From Clostridium aminobutyricum (GTDB taxonomy: Bacteria; Bacillota; Clostridia; Peptostreptococcales; Anaerovoracaceae), in the NCBI RefSeq assembly GCF_017255415.1, contig NZ_JAFJZZ010000001.1:868001-932000 (forward strand): DNA of 64,000 nucleotides, read 5' to 3'. The position numbers and the translations under genes are program-made. Positions 34,481 to 46,448 of the stretch are shown here, one piece after another. Within the stretch, counting starts at the first letter, position 1. Each line of letters opens with the position of its first letter. The notes beneath the pieces are model-generated. The model was not told where the DNA came from. It made no database searches and was given only the letters and a program-made list of their open reading frames with translations.

Positions 34481-35896
34481 CTATTGCTTTTGGCTATTAT
34501 CCGGTATACGCATGATCAGCAATACAGCCAATAAGACAAGCCCAAATCCCACTAAAAAAGTATCTCTTTGAGCGAGCAAGTAACCTGCATTTTTACTTAA
34601 TCCGGGATCGATGGCGTAGTGCGTTTGACGTATAATCAGTATAACACTGGCAATCGCCGTACCAAACGTATTGCCGATATTTCTCATAGTCGCAAGCATC
34701 CCGGAAGCAACACCCGAATGCTCTTTGGGAACGGAACCAAGAATAGCGGAATTGATGGCGGATACACTCAGTCCGTTTCCGGCTCCCACCATTAGCAGTA
34801 CAAGGATTATAAAGAAAATGCTCATGTTTTCCTTAAAGAATCCAACCAAGATGCAGTTCATTGCTATTAGCAACAACCCTATAACTGCCGGACGGCGTGT
34901 ACCGTAACGATCGGAAAGGCTTCCTCCCAAAGGGGAGGCAATCATCATGGCAGCAGGAGAAGCCAGCAATATCAAACCGGATTTATCGGAAGGGAGAAGC
35001 AGCGTATTGATCAGGAAAAAAGGAAAAACATATATTGTCAGCTGTTGGGTCATATAGGATAAGGCGCAGGTTGCATTGGCAAGAGAAAAGGTTCTATTTT
35101 TGAATAGCTCCAGCGGCATCAACGGCACTGATATCTTTTTCTCTCTTCGTATGAAGAGGCCTAATGTTAGAAGAAATATTCCCATACAAAAAAGAAACGG
35201 AAAAGAGGTTACCCCCCAATCGTCACTAAAATTCAAACTAATAGCAAGTGTCCCGATAGATGACGCAAAAAAAAGGCCGCCTAACCAATCCAACTTTATA
35301 TTGCTTGGTGTTTTTCTGTTATCTTCCGGCATCACAAGAATTGTTGCAACCAGTCCAACCAAACAAAATGGAATCGAGGAATAAAAAATAGCATGCCACG
35401 AAAAATGCGTGATCAGCATCCCCCCTATTGTAGGGCCTGATGCAAGTCCTACAGATACAAAAATAGAATTGATCCCAAGAGCTTTTCCTCGTTCATGATC
35501 GTCAAAAGTTCTGGAGATAGTCGCCTGAGTGATGGAAATTAAGATACTGTATCCCAGTCCTTGCAACGCTCTGAAAAAAATCAATGTTACTAAGTTATGG
35601 GATAAGAGGGGTGCAAACAAAGATGCAAAGGCAAAAAAACAGAAACCGACTTCGTATTGCCGTTTGTAGCCATATAAATCGGCCATTTTCCCGCAGATTA
35701 ACAACATACAGCACGGAATTAAGGAATATACAAGAGCCAGCCAACTGACGTCTCCCTGAGAGACTCCAAATTCTGCGGCAAGCGTTGGAAGTGCTAGATT
35801 CAGACTGTTTATCGCAAAACAAACGCTCAAATTTGCCATACCGGTGATGGCAAAAATCCATCGTTTAATAAATTTATCATTTTTATGTAAGCTCAT
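34481..35896 (-). CDS. MFS multidrug exporter, DHA2 (EmrB/QacA) type
   Basis: About 471 residues from the ATG at 35896; GAGG lies 20 bases upstream, which is unusually far, while an in-frame GTG at 35917 overlaps it, so the exact start is unclear. Roughly 14 membrane helices. Motif A-like ICGKMADLYGYKRQYEVG, and motif C-like ISRTFDDHERGKALGINSIFVSVGLASGPTIGGML. Proton-driven exporters of this class extrude drugs or metabolites; substrate unknown. Single gene with its own terminator. Confidence 0.88.
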   Translation of the reverse strand: MSLHKNDKFIKRWIFAITGMANLSVCFAINSLNLALPTLAAEFGVSQGDVSWLALVYSLIPCCMLLICGKMADLYGYKRQYEVGFCFFAFASLFAPLLSHNLVTLIFFRALQGLGYSILISITQATISRTFDDHERGKALGINSIFVSVGLASGPTIGGMLITHFSWHAIFYSSIPFCLVGLVATILVMPEDNRKTPSNIKLDWLGGLFFASSIGTLAISLNFSDDWGVTSFPFLFCMGIFLLTLGLFIRREKKISVPLMPLELFKNRTFSLANATCALSYMTQQLTIYVFPFFLINTLLLPSDKSGLILLASPAAMMIASPLGGSLSDRYGTRRPAVIGLLLIAMNCILVGFFKENMSIFFIILVLLMVGAGNGLSVSAINSAILGSVPKEHSGVASGMLATMRNIGNTFGTAIASVILIIRQTHYAIDPGLSKNAGYLLAQRDTFLVGFGLVLLAVLLIMRIPDNSQKQ

Positions 35897-35983
35897 AGAA
35901 TATAAAATAGTAATCACCTCGAATGATTTTAATATACTCTATAATCATACGCATCTTTTCCGTAAATGGTGCGTACCGTCAAC

Positions 35984-36047
35984 GGATAAAAAAGAGTGCG
36001 CATAGAACAGCCCATGTCCGCAGGATTCATTCTGCGGACATGGGCTG
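35984..36047 (-). terminator. Strong hairpin downstream of the GGDEF-EAL gene
   Basis: A perfect 16-base stem (36008-36023 and 36032-36047, 8-base loop, GC-rich). The T run (TTTTTT) comes about 15 bases after the stem on the minus strand, so it may be an imperfect terminator or an mRNA-protecting hairpin. Confidence 0.6.
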
Positions 36048-36086
36048 CTCCATATAAATGTTGGGGAAATCCCCTCTTTTGTTTTA

Positions 36087-38096
36087 TTAATATACTAATT
36101 CTGCCATCGGAACAGGTCTGTGATAATAGTATCCCTGCATAATATCGCAATCTGATTGTTCTAAGAAGTTAACATTCATCGCATTTTCTACGCCCTCACA
36201 CACGATGACCTTATCTAAGCTCTTCACCAGACTCATCATTTGCAGCAGGATTTTCCGGCTGTTTTCGTCGGTCAATTCCAATAAAAATTCCTTATCAAAT
36301 TTAATCTCATCAAAAGGCATATTTTTTAACACTTTTAAAGAAGAATATCCGCTGCCAAAATCGTCCATGGAAACCTTAAAATTTAATTTATGTAACTCAT
36401 CTATAAAAAAGGCTGCGGACTGCATGTCCTGTATGTATGTGCTTTCAGTCAATTCGAAAGTGATCAAATCAGTAGGTATAGGATAAGTACCGAGCAGATT
36501 CGTTATCCTCTCAAGAAATACCAGAGGTTTTATTAGGTGAGCTCTGGATATATTGAGTGATATGGGTATAATCACCTTCTGAGCAAGCTGTCTGTCATGC
36601 AGATAAGAAAAGATCTGCTCATACACATAAAAGTCCATATCAATAATATCCCCCGTCTGCTCCAGAAATGGAATAAATTCATCAGGGTAATAAAAGGTAC
36701 CATCCTTCATCTGCCAGCGAATCAAGGCCTCTGCGCTGCAAATGCTTTTATCGGAGCAGCGAACTTTAGCTTGAAGATACACTTTAAATTCTCCATTTTG
36801 CAGTGAAGTCTGAAATGAATTGATGATGCTGGCTTTCTTCTTTTCAAGCTGATCGATATCATCACGATAAACAAGAATATTCTGATAGGATGTTTTGGTA
36901 TATTTCCTTGCTGTATTTGCATAATTCAACATGTTGTCAATGGTTTCATCTTTGCTCGGAACAAAGTAAATGCCGCTGCTCAAAATGAGTCTGCTTCCTT
37001 TATACTCATTGTTGATTATAGAGGAAAAGTGCGAATTAAATTTTTCAATAAGTGCAGTGACTTCATCCGTTGACATGCCCGATACATCAATAAGGCAAGA
37101 AAAATTATCGGAAAAAATTCTCGATGCACATAAGCAAAAAGATTGTTTTTTCAATTCTTGAGCAAACTGCCTTAAAATGTTATTTCCCTCTTTATGGCCA
37201 AAAGTATCATTAATATATCTGAAATTGGAAATATCGGAGCAAAGAATGGCCAGATCATGGTCTTCCAAGGAAAGATTAATGACCTTTTTTACCACTGAAA
37301 GAAAGGCTTCATAATTTAATAGTCCGGTTAAGTCATCACGCCCTATCGAATTGATCCTGTCGTCATCAAGAATTTTGCTAAGCTGTGGGTTTTCTACCAT
37401 GTTTTCATATTTCATTTTTTTCTTATTCCCGTACATTTTTTTGTCAGCCTCTTTAAGAAGTTCTTCCATCAAGTAATAATGATTTCTTGTGCTAATAGCA
37501 TAACCGCTGGCAAAACTAAGTAATACGGAAGCACTTTTATTATACTTATCCGCCAATTGTTTCACATCTTGAATATATTTTTCCATGATTTCCTCTGTAC
37601 AATTCTGAATAATAGCAACAAACTCATCTCCGCCGAAACGGCCTAGAAAGTATTTTTTATCCGCAGCCAACTTCAGCAGATGGGCAAAGGTTTGGATCAG
37701 CTCATCCCCTTTTTCATGCCCATAAAAATCATTGACTTTTTTTAGGTTGTTTAAATCAAAGATAGCAAATCCAATATTTAACGTATTGTCATTGCATTCT
37801 AAAATACTCATTTCCTCTAAGCAAGCATGTTTATTCTTGATTCCTGTAACGTCTGTATAAGCTTTCAGCTTCAACTCCCGATTGATCCCTTCTCTTGCGA
37901 AGAGAATCGAAACCCCTGCAATGGACAGAAATAGCGTAATAGTCTGACTGAACCTGAAATGGAAGTAAACTTCACTTCCCATGTCCATATGAGATTCAAA
38001 CGGATATTGTGACAAGTCATAGATTTGGATGAAACAAGTAATTAAGATCGTGCCCGCACACAAATAAAGTAAAAAAATAGTATATTTATTCTTCAT
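36087..38096 (-). CDS. Membrane GGDEF-GGDEF-EAL cyclic-di-GMP enzyme
   Basis: 669 residues; AAAGGAG then ATG. Two N-terminal membrane helices (~5-25 and ~48-66). First GGDEF (~85-230) has the intact GRFGGDEFVAI. Second GGDEF-like domain (~245-400) begins DDLTGLLNYEAFLSV but has SDNF in place of GGDEF, so it is probably a regulatory, non-cyclase copy. C-terminal EAL (~420-669) has EALIRW, ISLNIS, FELTES, DDFGSG, EIKFDK and EGVEN in order, so phosphodiesterase activity is likely. A bifunctional protein with an inserted dead cyclase domain. Confidence 0.9.
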   Translation of the reverse strand: MKNKYTIFLLYLCAGTILITCFIQIYDLSQYPFESHMDMGSEVYFHFRFSQTITLFLSIAGVSILFAREGINRELKLKAYTDVTGIKNKHACLEEMSILECNDNTLNIGFAIFDLNNLKKVNDFYGHEKGDELIQTFAHLLKLAADKKYFLGRFGGDEFVAIIQNCTEEIMEKYIQDVKQLADKYNKSASVLLSFASGYAISTRNHYYLMEELLKEADKKMYGNKKKMKYENMVENPQLSKILDDDRINSIGRDDLTGLLNYEAFLSVVKKVINLSLEDHDLAILCSDISNFRYINDTFGHKEGNNILRQFAQELKKQSFCLCASRIFSDNFSCLIDVSGMSTDEVTALIEKFNSHFSSIINNEYKGSRLILSSGIYFVPSKDETIDNMLNYANTARKYTKTSYQNILVYRDDIDQLEKKKASIINSFQTSLQNGEFKVYLQAKVRCSDKSICSAEALIRWQMKDGTFYYPDEFIPFLEQTGDIIDMDFYVYEQIFSYLHDRQLAQKVIIPISLNISRAHLIKPLVFLERITNLLGTYPIPTDLITFELTESTYIQDMQSAAFFIDELHKLNFKVSMDDFGSGYSSLKVLKNMPFDEIKFDKEFLLELTDENSRKILLQMMSLVKSLDKVIVCEGVENAMNVNFLEQSDCDIMQGYYYHRPVPMAELVY

Positions 38097-38111
38097 CTGA
38101 TCTCCTTTTAT

Positions 38112-38321
38112 CTATATAATAATCCTCTTAGCCATGTGTCCACTGATTCCTATTCGTGCTCCTTTTATATTTACAAGAACATAACCGCTAAATTTTGATA
38201 TGATTGTAACTTCGGCTCCGACAATAAAGCCAAGGCTTTCTAAATAATGCCGGTCTTTTTCATTTCCGCTAACACGCCGAACCGTATATACAGTTCCGGG
38301 TTCGCCTAATAACAAAGGCAT
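38112..38321 (-). CDS. feoA: FeoA-family protein
   Basis: 69 residues from MPLLLGEPG (AAAGGAG, seven bases upstream). SH3-like FeoA domain, which assists the FeoB ferrous-iron transporter. The core RHYLESLGFIVGAEVTIISKFSGYVLVNIKG and GISGHMAKRI are typical. No feoB is in the window, so it acts alone here or with a distant FeoB. A DtxR-type palindrome sits 27-48 bases upstream of the ATG. Confidence 0.88.
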   Translation of the reverse strand: MPLLLGEPGTVYTVRRVSGNEKDRHYLESLGFIVGAEVTIISKFSGYVLVNIKGARIGISGHMAKRIII

Positions 38322-38347
38322 TTTAGGCTCCTTTCTGAACATCAAAT

Positions 38348-38369
38348 TAAGTTAGCACTGGCTAACTTA
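38348..38369. promoter_or_regulatory. DtxR/IdeR-like operator upstream of feoA
   Basis: TAAGTTAGC (38348-38356), ACTG, GCTAACTTA (38361-38369): a perfect 9-base palindrome with GTTAG-N6-CTAAC core, the shape bound by DtxR-family iron/manganese repressors. The same core and spacing recurs at 51118-51133. Confidence 0.65.
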
Positions 38370-38504
38370 TATGGCAAATTATATACCACGTTCTCTTATT
38401 TGACAAGTATAAAATTATCTATTACGTTACAATTTGTCATCATAGCGGTGTTTGCTATTTTACGTACTTTACACACTCAACAAGTTTAAAATCATCAGCA
38501 AACG

Positions 38505-38534
38505 AAATAGCCGAAGCAAATGCTTCGGCTATTT
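38505..38534. terminator. Hairpin downstream of the first collagen-like gene
   Basis: 14-base arms AAATAGCCGAAGCA (38505-38518) and TGCTTCGGCTATTT (38521-38534), tight AA loop, 38 bases past the stop codon. No T run beyond, so it may stabilise RNA or terminate weakly. Confidence 0.55.
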
Positions 38535-38571
38535 ATTAATGGTTGTTTAGTGTGATAGTTGAATTTCAGAT

Positions 38572-41040
<2,469 letters not shown>

Positions 41041-41077
41041 GGCCCATTTATAACCGGCAAAAAATACGCCCGTTAAA

Positions 41078-41102
41078 GAAAAACCCCCGGCTAGGCCGGG
41101 GG
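41078..41102 (-). terminator. Terminator of the second collagen-like gene
   Basis: CCCCCGGC (41084-41091), TAG loop, GCCGGGGG (41095-41102), then GTTTTTCTTT on the minus strand, 26 bases past the stop codon. Confidence 0.88.
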
Positions 41103-41127
41103 ATAATTATTGTCTGGCAAGAGAACA

Positions 41128-42696
41128 TCATGTTAGTCGCACAACCGTCATATACGTGCTTGCACCACCAAGAAGGGTGGCTGCTCCAAGTACGCCAAAC
41201 AACTGCAGCGTCAGCGTATCGCCTGCTGTTAGAGGAACAATAAAGGTCGTAGACAGATTGGTTACCGAAACGCCAGGGGTAATTACCGAAGCTGCTATTG
41301 GTGCGCCGTTCTGCAAGACCCGTGAAGAAACCAGCAAGCCTAACGTTATGGCTACGGAATAGTCGATCAGATATTGCCCCGTTACTGGTACGGTAAATTC
41401 AGTGTTCGTACCGTCTACGGTGAAGGTGTTTAGGTTCTGATTGTTTGGCAGAGGTATGTCAGTGCCACCAAGTATAACGGCGATAAGCGCCGAAGATGTG
41501 TTGGCCGCCGACATGCTGTCGCTAGTGGTCGCAGGACCTGTTGGGCCGGTTGGGCCAGTCGCTCCCGTTGGACCTGTCGGACCTATTGCTCCATCGGCTC
41601 CTGTTGGACCTGTCGGACCTATTGCTCCATCGGCTCCTGTTGGACCTGTCGGACCTATTGCTCCATCGGCTCCTGTTGGACCTGTCGGACCTATTGCTCC
41701 ATCGGCTCCTGTTGGACCTGTTGCGCCTGTTGGGCCTGTTGCTCCATCGGCTCCTGTTGGACCTGTCGGACCTATTGCTCCATCGGCTCCTGTTACGCCT
41801 GTCGGACCTGTTGCGCCTGTTGGACCTGTTGCTCCATCGGCTCCCGTTGGACCTGTCGGTCCTATTGCTCCATCGGCTCCTGTTGCACCTGTCGGACCTG
41901 TTGGACCTGTTGCGCCTGTTGGACCTGTTGCTCCCGTTGGACCTGTCGGTCCTATTGCTCCGTCGGCTCCCGTTGCACCTGTCGGTCCGGTTGCTCCTGT
42001 TGCGCCTGTTGGACCTGTTGCTCCATCGGCTCCTGTTGGACCTGTCGGTCCTATTGCTCCATCAGCTCCTGTTGGGCCTGTTGCTCCCGTTGGACCTGTT
42101 GGACCTGTTGCTCCATTTGCTCCTGTTGGACCGATTGCTCCCGTTGGACCTGTTGCGCCTGTTGCTCCATCGGCTCCTGTTGCGCCTGTTGGACCCGTTG
42201 GGCCGGTTGCTCCTGTTGCTCCATTTGCTCCTGTTGCTCCATTTGCTCCTGTTGCGCCGGTTGCCCCTGTTGGACCGATGATACCTTGCGGACCCTGTGG
42301 CCCTGTTGCACCGGTTGCGCCGGTTGCCCCTGTTGCTCCTGTTGGACCTGTCGGACCGATGATACCTTGCGGGCCTTGTGGGCCTTGTGGGCCTATCGAA
42401 CCTTGTGGACCTTGTGGACCTATCGGGCCTTGTGGGCCTATCGGACCCTGTGGACCCTGTGGTCCTTGTGGACCTGTCGGACCCGTTACTCCTACTCCTG
42501 TACCTGTTGGACCCGTTGGACCTGTTGGACCCGTTGGGCCGGTCGTTCCTGTGCCTGTTGCCCCCGTTGGACCCGTTGGACCTGTTGCTCCGGTTGCTCC
42601 TGTTGGGCCGTTCACACAGCACACCTCAGATAGGCAACAGCAGTTCCATTTATCCCAGTTCCAGCAGTTGCAGCAATTATTATTAATATATTTCAT
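41128..42696 (-). CDS. Collagen-like exosporium glycoprotein, BclA-type C-terminus
   Basis: 522 residues. The first 42 residues are the same as in the other collagen gene apart from one substitution (MKYINNNCC..., eight Cys, then [13 protein letters not shown]). Collagen region ~30-386 mixes GPT/GAT with GPQ/GPI triplets ([13 protein letters not shown]) and ends with GAD GAI GPT units. Residues ~387-522 form a globular head of the BclA/TNF-C1q-like type ([39 protein letters not shown]). It is upstream of the BclB-like gene, each has its own terminator, and both have the same leader. Likely trimeric spore-surface fibre. Confidence 0.87.
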   Translation of the reverse strand: MKYINNNCCNCWNWDKWNCCCLSEVCCVNGPTGATGATGPTGPTGATGTGTTGPTGPTGPTGPTGTGVGVTGPTGPQGPQGPQGPIGPQGPIGPQGPQGSIGPQGPQGPQGIIGPTGPTGATGATGATGATGPQGPQGIIGPTGATGATGANGATGANGATGATGPTGPTGATGADGATGATGPTGAIGPTGANGATGPTGPTGATGPTGADGAIGPTGPTGADGATGPTGATGATGPTGATGADGAIGPTGPTGATGPTGATGPTGPTGATGADGAIGPTGPTGADGATGPTGATGPTGVTGADGAIGPTGPTGADGATGPTGATGPTGADGAIGPTGPTGADGAIGPTGPTGADGAIGPTGPTGADGAIGPTGPTGATGPTGPTGPATTSDSMSAANTSSALIAVILGGTDIPLPNNQNLNTFTVDGTNTEFTVPVTGQYLIDYSVAITLGLLVSSRVLQNGAPIAASVITPGVSVTNLSTTFIVPLTAGDTLTLQLFGVLGAATLLGGASTYMTVVRLT

Positions 42697-42885
42697 AAAA
42701 TCAACTCCGTAATCTTTTTACAAATATAATTTTATACCTAACGTATTAGATTATATCTTATTACTAGAATACGTCATGATGTTGCAATAGGTTCCTTGAT
42801 TCGGTTTGATTATGTAATAAATTATGTAATAATTTAGCGCGATAGCCTCTTATTCGAAACAGGCAACGGAACATCCCATTGTTTC
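42697..42885 (-). promoter_or_regulatory. Upstream region of second collagen-like gene (duplicate of 40852-41040)
   Basis: Roughly 85% identical by eye to the other copy across promoter, leader and ribosome site, so the N-terminal exon-like segment and its control region were duplicated together. Divergent from the GT2 gene starting at 42926. Confidence 0.55.
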
Positions 42886-42925
42886 AAAGCATATTATTTA
42901 AATATCAGTTTACGGAGGTGAATAT

Positions 42926-44008
42926 ATGATCACAATTAGTTTATGCATGATTGTGAAAAACGAAGAAGAAACTCTAGCAAGATGTTTAAATTCGGTACAG
43001 GAAATCGTTGATGAAATCATTATCGTTGATACAGGCTCAGTAGACCTGACAAAAAAAATTGCTTCTGAATTTACAGATAAAATTTTTGACTTTCAATGGA
43101 TTGACGATTTTTCAGCAGCACGAAATGAATCTTTTAGTAAGGCGGCCAAAGAATATATCCTTTGGTTAGATGCAGACGATATCCTTTTGCCAGAAGATAT
43201 CGAGAAATTTAAACATTTAAAACAGACCCTTTCCTCTGACGTTGATGTAGTAATGATGCAGTATAATACAGTTTTTGATAAGCAAGGGCGACCTACTTTC
43301 TCATATAAAAGAGAACGCCTTGTAAAAAGAATTTCCCATTTTTTGTGGAAAGAGCCTGTGCATGAATATATTCAAATGAATGGCAAGATCATAAATTCCG
43401 ATATTGCTGTAACCCATGCAAAACCGGAAACGAGAGTGAGCAATCGAAATATTCAGATATATGAAAAGCAATTGGAAAATGGAAAACCACTCTCTATAAG
43501 AGGTATGTACTACTATTCAAAAGAATTAAAAGATCATGGACGACATGAAGAAGCAATCAAACAGTTCGAACAATTTTTAAACACCGGAAACGGCTGGGTA
43601 GAAGATAATATTGTAGCATGTCAAGAAATGGCAAAATGTTATAAGGCTTTAGGCGACGAGAAAAATGCCTTACTTTCCATGTTTAGAAGTTTTTATTATG
43701 ATAATCCGCGTGCAGAAACCTGTTGCCAGATCGCATATTTTTTCAAATCAAAGAATGAATATGATAAGGCAATATTTTGGTTTGAACAAGCACTGAATCT
43801 GAAAAAACCGATGGATGGCTGGGGCTTTATTCAAAATGACTGTTGGGGATATATCCCTAGTATTGAATGTGCAGTCTGTTATGATAGATTGGGGAATCAT
43901 GAATTAGCAGAGAAATTCAACAATAAAGCTGCAGAATTCAAACCGGATTGCCCTTCCGTGCTATCTAATAAAAACTATTTTGAAAGCCTTAAAAACAATC
44001 GACATTAA
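42926..44008 (+). CDS. GT2-family glycosyltransferase with TPR-like repeats
   Basis: 360 residues; GGAGGTG precedes the ATG. N-terminal GT-A domain: SLCMIVKNEEETL, EIIIVDTGSVD, and the DxD motif in LWLDADD (residues ~79-86). C-terminal region (~190-340) contains TPR-like helices (HEEAIKQFEQFLNTGNG, YDKAIFWFEQALNL, RLGNHELAEKFNNKAAEFKP). The pair of domains resembles SunS/SgtA-like protein glycosyltransferases. Placed divergently from the collagen genes it is a natural candidate to glycosylate their Thr-rich repeats, as SgtA does next to bclA in Clostridioides difficile; that link is inference. Confidence 0.88.
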   Translation: MITISLCMIVKNEEETLARCLNSVQEIVDEIIIVDTGSVDLTKKIASEFTDKIFDFQWIDDFSAARNESFSKAAKEYILWLDADDILLPEDIEKFKHLKQTLSSDVDVVMMQYNTVFDKQGRPTFSYKRERLVKRISHFLWKEPVHEYIQMNGKIINSDIAVTHAKPETRVSNRNIQIYEKQLENGKPLSIRGMYYYSKELKDHGRHEEAIKQFEQFLNTGNGWVEDNIVACQEMAKCYKALGDEKNALLSMFRSFYYDNPRAETCCQIAYFFKSKNEYDKAIFWFEQALNLKKPMDGWGFIQNDCWGYIPSIECAVCYDRLGNHELAEKFNNKAAEFKPDCPSVLSNKNYFESLKNNRH

Positions 44009-44224
44009 AAGCATTAAATATTGAATAAAACTTTACTCTATTGATACGATATCCAAATTCAATCTCCCTTATTCTATACAAGAGTTTTTACAGGAACTAA
44101 AAAAATTTTGTTATTAATTGTATGAAGTAATAACAAGAAATTTTTAAAACTATAAAAAATTTTGTAGAAATCTGTCTAAGGTTGTGTTATACTTTTTCAG
44201 ATAATTATGTAGGAGGAAGGTCTG
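44009..44224. other. Leader region of the permease gene
   Basis: 216 bases without a gene. A TATACT -10 candidate (44188-44193) lies 31 bases ahead of the TTG start; GTTATTA-N11-TAATAAC (about 44110-44134) can form a weak stem. No purine or PyrR-type element was recognised. Confidence 0.35.
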
Positions 44225-45496
44225 TTGGAAAATCAAAAAATCATTCAAGTGGAAGATAGAGTTCCACTAAGTCTATTTGCACCCCTATCCATTCAGCACA
44301 TGTTTGCTATGTTTGGTGCATCTGTATTGGTACCGTTCTTATTCAATATTAACCCATCGGTCGTACTGCTTATGAACGGCATAGGCACATTATTATTTAT
44401 TTTTATTACGAAAGGCAAAGCCCCCGCGTATCTCGGTTCAAGCTTTGCTTTTCTTTCGCCCACTTTTATTGTAATCGCTCAATGGGGCTATGCCGATGCA
44501 CTTGGCGGCTTTATTGCGGTTGGTTTCGGATTGTGTATCCTATCGTTAATCGTTTACAAGTTCGGCATCAAATGGATTGATATAGTCCTTCCAGCAGCAG
44601 CTATGGGTCCTGTAGTTGCCCTTATCGGTCTGGAATTAGCAGGGACTGCTGCAAATACAGCAGGACTTTTATCTAGCGACACTACACCTATTGATTCAAA
44701 CAACGTCATCGTATTCGTTGTAACTCTAGCCTTCGCGGTATTCGGAAACGTTCTGTTCCGTAAATTCTTTGCCGTTATTCCCGTATTGATCGCCATAATT
44801 GCCGGCTATATCACTGCAGTAATCACTGATGTGATTACACCGGAAACCCTTTCAAAGGCAGTACATACCGACTTCTTTGTGATGCCGAACTTTCAACTGC
44901 CACATTTCAATCTGCAGGCAATCATTATGATTTTACCGGTTATTTTGGTACTAGCCTCCGAACATATCGGTCACCAGATCGTGACCAGTAAAATCGTTGA
45001 TCGTGACCTCTTAAAAGATCCCGGTTTACATCGTTCCATACTGGCTGACGGTATCTCCACTATGCTCTCCGGTTTTGTAGGTTCTGTACCAACGACTACT
45101 TATGGTGAAAACATCGGCGTTATGGCTATGACAAAGGTATATTCCGTACGAGTAATTGGCGGGGCAGCTATCCTTTCTATTATTTCCGCTTTTGTAGGTC
45201 CGCTTTCCGCGCTGATTCAGACGATTCCAGGTGCTGTTATCGGGGGTATCTCCTTCTTACTGTATGGTATGATCGGAGCTTCCGGTATCCGTGTTATGGT
45301 TGACGGACAGGTAGACTACAGCAAGAGCCGTAACTTAACGTTAACATCCGTTGTATTTGTAACAGGATTATCCGGTGTTGCGGTGCAAATCGGTGAAGTT
45401 ACTCTTAGAGGAATGGTGCTTGCTTGCATCGTTGGTATGATCTTGTCACTGCTGTTCTTTATCTTTGATAAGCTCAACTGGACAAATGACAAATAA
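44225..45496 (+). CDS. Uracil/xanthine permease (NCS2)
   Basis: 423 residues starting from TTG after AGGAGGAAGGTCTG. NCS2 nucleobase:cation symporter with about 14 membrane segments; LSIQHMFAMFGASVLVPFLF and GSSFAFLSPTFIVIAQWG are family motifs, and SEHIGHQIVTSKIVDRDLLKDPGLHRSILADGISTMLSGFVGSVPTTTYGENIGVMAMTKVYS holds the substrate-binding EHIG and GEN segments. Uracil is the commonest substrate; xanthine cannot be excluded. Has its own terminator. UraA/PyrP class. Confidence 0.9.
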   Translation: MENQKIIQVEDRVPLSLFAPLSIQHMFAMFGASVLVPFLFNINPSVVLLMNGIGTLLFIFITKGKAPAYLGSSFAFLSPTFIVIAQWGYADALGGFIAVGFGLCILSLIVYKFGIKWIDIVLPAAAMGPVVALIGLELAGTAANTAGLLSSDTTPIDSNNVIVFVVTLAFAVFGNVLFRKFFAVIPVLIAIIAGYITAVITDVITPETLSKAVHTDFFVMPNFQLPHFNLQAIIMILPVILVLASEHIGHQIVTSKIVDRDLLKDPGLHRSILADGISTMLSGFVGSVPTTTYGENIGVMAMTKVYSVRVIGGAAILSIISAFVGPLSALIQTIPGAVIGGISFLLYGMIGASGIRVMVDGQVDYSKSRNLTLTSVVFVTGLSGVAVQIGEVTLRGMVLACIVGMILSLLFFIFDKLNWTNDK

Positions 45497-45523
45497 TAGT
45501 ACTTATATTTCATCTATATAAAC

Positions 45524-45554
45524 AAAAACCCTCGCAATATCTGCGGGGGTTTTT
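45524..45554 (+). terminator. Terminator of the permease gene
   Basis: AAAAACCCTCGCA (45524-45536) pairs with TGCGGGGGTTTTT (45542-45554) with one G-T pair, 28 bases past the stop codon. Confidence 0.85.
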
Positions 45555-45689
45555 CATATGTTTTATTTTATCTTATCTCATTCTATGTAAGAAGTTTCGG
45601 TCAAGTTCTTTCACGAATACTCGTAAAATCCAGTTTGTACATTGCATTTCACGTTTTTCGGCCGCAAAAAAATACAAGGCTTTTTCTCT

Positions 45690-46310
45690 TTAAAAACCTT
45701 TTGTTGCCTCCACATAGGTCAGTGGAAAGCTTGCTGTCAGTACACGTTTCTGTTCTATAATAAATCCGTTATGGACAAGGAATGCACAATATTGTTCTGT
45801 CGTCCATTTGTTATATGCCTTAAACCCCACCAGTTCCATAAGCTTTACTTTCAGCTTGCCTCTTCTATCATTGCTTGCATGAGTAAACGTCGGTGCAATC
45901 AATACCCCATCCTTTTTTAACACACGACTGATATTTTGTAATGCCAGTTCAGGATTGGGCATAATATGCAACGCGTTTGAAATAATAACGGCATCAAAGC
46001 TGCCATCTTCATAGGTTAAGTGGCAGGCATCCTGCACTGAAAAATTCACATTATTGGGACTTTTCTTCTTTTTTGCCTCTGCAATCATCTGCGGTGAAAA
46101 GTCAGTTGCCTCAATACTATTGACTTTATCGGCAATTGCGATAGAAATCAATCCGGTGCCAGTGGCCAGCTCTAAAACATGCATATTGCTAGTTACCCTT
46201 GCACGAATCAACCGGAAGATTTCAATGTAAGCGTTCTTATCTTTTCGAATAAATGCATCGTACAGACCCGCAAAGCGATCCCAAAAGCTACGGTTAGAAT
46301 TTTTTTTCAT
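45690..46310 (-). CDS. Class I SAM-dependent methyltransferase
   Basis: 206 residues, UbiE/Methyltransf_11 type. ELATGTGLISIAIAD is motif I, EATDFSPQMIAEAKKK gives the ribose-binding acidic residue, and DAVIISNALHIMPNPELALQNISRVLKKDGVLIAPTF are motifs II/III. Family substrates range from small molecules to lipids; none can be assigned. Starts from ATG with an AAAGGA ribosome site; faces the uracil permease. Confidence 0.85.
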   Translation of the reverse strand: MKKNSNRSFWDRFAGLYDAFIRKDKNAYIEIFRLIRARVTSNMHVLELATGTGLISIAIADKVNSIEATDFSPQMIAEAKKKKSPNNVNFSVQDACHLTYEDGSFDAVIISNALHIMPNPELALQNISRVLKKDGVLIAPTFTHASNDRRGKLKVKLMELVGFKAYNKWTTEQYCAFLVHNGFIIEQKRVLTASFPLTYVEATKGF

Positions 46311-46386
46311 ATTGTTATTCCTTTGTAAATCACATTAATTGTTCAAGAATCTTCTCTCTTCATAAAATATGTCGACTTTTTCATGA

Positions 46387-46417
46387 TAAAAAAACGTGAA
46401 AGGTATCTCTTTCACGT
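46387..46417 (-). terminator. Terminator of the motAB-associated operon
   Basis: ACGTGAAAG (46394-46402), GGTATCTCT-type loop, CTTTCACGT (46409-46417), followed on the minus strand by TTTTTTTATC; 32 bases past the stop codon at 46449. Confidence 0.85.
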
Positions 46418-46448
46418 CTTCACTATAACTTAGCACACATCTTGTTCC

